Below, piece after piece: positions 63,544 through 64,000 of a stretch of DNA of 64,000 nt. How positions within the stretch are numbered: the first letter of the stretch is position 1; each line of letters opens with the position of its first letter. Source of the DNA: Cupriavidus sp. MP-37 (lineage in GTDB: Bacteria > Pseudomonadota > Gammaproteobacteria > Burkholderiales > Burkholderiaceae); contig NZ_CP085344.1 of the NCBI RefSeq assembly GCF_020618415.1, positions 3,309,001 through 3,373,000 on the forward strand, in the 5' to 3' direction. The notes beneath the pieces were generated by a model. It saw nothing but the letters and a program-made list of their open reading frames with translations, was not told where the DNA came from and did not search any database. The translations under genes and the position numbers were made by a program.

Positions 63544-64000
63544 ATGAATGCTATGACATATGGGCTGGACATTGCAAAGACAGTGTTCCAGATGTACTGG
63601 ATAGACCCCATTACGGGGAAGCCCCAGAACCGGCGATTCAGCCGCACCGCGCTCATCGAATTCCTGTCCAATTGCCAGCCTGGGCAGATCGCACTGGAGG
63701 CCTGTGGCGGTGCCCACTGGTGGGCGCGCAAGATCCAGAGCCTTGGCCACGAAGTGGTGTTGCTCAACCCGGGTTACGTACGCGCCTTCGTGCGTACGAA
63801 CAAGAACGACGCGGCGGACGCCCGAGCCATCTGGACTGCAGCCCGGCAACCCGACATGCCGGTCGTGTCGGTCAAGACCGAAGCGCAGCAGGCTGTGCTC
63901 TCGTTGCATCGTATACGGGACGGGCTGGTCAAGACGCGCACCCGGCAGAGCAACCAGATGCGCGGGCTGCTGGGCGAATATGGCCTGCACTTCCGCACGG
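63544..64000 (+). CDS. IS110-family transposase, N-terminal part
   Basis: 152 residues are visible before the window ends. The DEDD catalytic domain is clear: YGLDIAKTVFQ (first Asp), IALEACGGAHWWA (Glu) and RTNKNDAADARAIW (last two Asp), then the start of the coiled linker HRIRDGLVKTRTRQSNQMRG. The C-terminal Tnp domain with its serine is beyond the window. This enzyme is an RNA-guided-type DEDD recombinase by family. The frame is open to the last base. Confidence 0.93.
   Translation, partial: MNAMTYGLDIAKTVFQMYWIDPITGKPQNRRFSRTALIEFLSNCQPGQIALEACGGAHWWARKIQSLGHEVVLLNPGYVRAFVRTNKNDAADARAIWTAARQPDMPVVSVKTEAQQAVLSLHRIRDGLVKTRTRQSNQMRGLLGEYGLHFRT

Larger units (their letters stand above)
63411..64000 (+). 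mobile_element. IS110-family insertion sequence, left part
   Basis: The left end and the first third of an IS110-family element run off the window. The 133 bases before the transposase contain a 12-base palindrome AGGCCGCGGCCT (63444-63455) and long complementary arms 63467-63482 and 63527-63541. The left boundary is inferred from the truncation of the REP-like hairpin and is not certain. Confidence 0.7.

Overview
The window is high-GC, gene-dense chromosomal DNA whose proteins and gene order fit a beta-proteobacterium of the Burkholderiales, most likely Cupriavidus/Ralstonia. The assignment rests on order and protein resemblance (lptD-surA-pdxA-rsmA; ubiH-dusB-fis-purH-ruvC-ruvA-ruvB; rplM-rpsI; gltIJKL), not on a database search. 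Roughly 70 protein genes, one RNase P RNA, one strongly suspected small RNA, a family of REP-like hairpins and the start of an IS110-type insertion sequence can be supported.

Layout. 1-1.8 kb: end of a YgjP-type metallopeptidase, gloA, an EamA transporter. 2-9 kb (minus): trpS, rsmA, pdxA, surA, lptD, covering tRNA charging, rRNA methylation, vitamin B6 and outer-membrane biogenesis. 9.2-15.3 kb (plus): amgK, azlC, azlD, murU, pepP, a small unknown gene and ubiH, mostly with 4-base start/stop overlaps. 15.6-22.3 kb (plus): dusB-fis, purH, ruvC, a lipoprotein phosphodiesterase, ruvA, ruvB. 22.5-24.7 kb: two exported proteins and a YhhQ-type transporter. 24.7-27.8 kb (minus): histidine phosphatase, PEBP-like protein, dtd, tyrS. 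28.1-30.6 kb: M23 endopeptidase and anmK. 30.6-32.4 kb: a LysR regulator divergent from a phytanoyl-CoA-dioxygenase-like gene, with a palindromic operator between them. 32.5-34.5 kb (minus): erpA, a bactofilin, rpsI, rplM. 34.8-35.0 kb (minus): a candidate sRNA. 35.3-38.0 kb: OsmC protein, rnpB, DUF3025 protein, pyrC. 38.1-40.4 kb: ttuD-ttuC. 40.6-46.2 kb: class II amidotransferase, glutamate ABC transporter gltIJKL and glutamate dehydrogenase.

46.4-60.9 kb is the accessory part. A run of eleven minus-strand genes (59902 down to 47418) reads as one catabolic operon: acyl-CoA ligase, citryl-CoA-lyase-like protein, PcpA/LinE/MhqO-type hydroquinone ring-cleaving dioxygenase, alpha/beta hydrolase, maleylacetate reductase, YciI-like protein, YCF48-like protein, RND/MMPL transporter, DUF1302 and DUF1329 proteins and a SnoaL-like protein. 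It is flanked by a HypT-like LysR gene and a divergent GntR regulator. The likely substrate is a substituted hydroquinone that drains through maleylacetate; the exact compound cannot be read from the sequence. An Atm1-type ABC exporter, an acyl-CoA thioesterase and the IS110-type element close the window.

The most unusual signals are (i) a minus-strand transcription unit at about 34812-34976 with its own promoter and intrinsic terminator, no convincing ORF and five CCUCC anti-Shine-Dalgarno motifs; (ii) the hydroquinone-type operon with its unusual CoA and membrane modules; (iii) an IS110 element whose structured left end abuts a truncated REP-like hairpin. Peptidoglycan recycling genes (amgK, murU, anmK) are scattered over the window and azlCD sits inside the amgK-murU pair.
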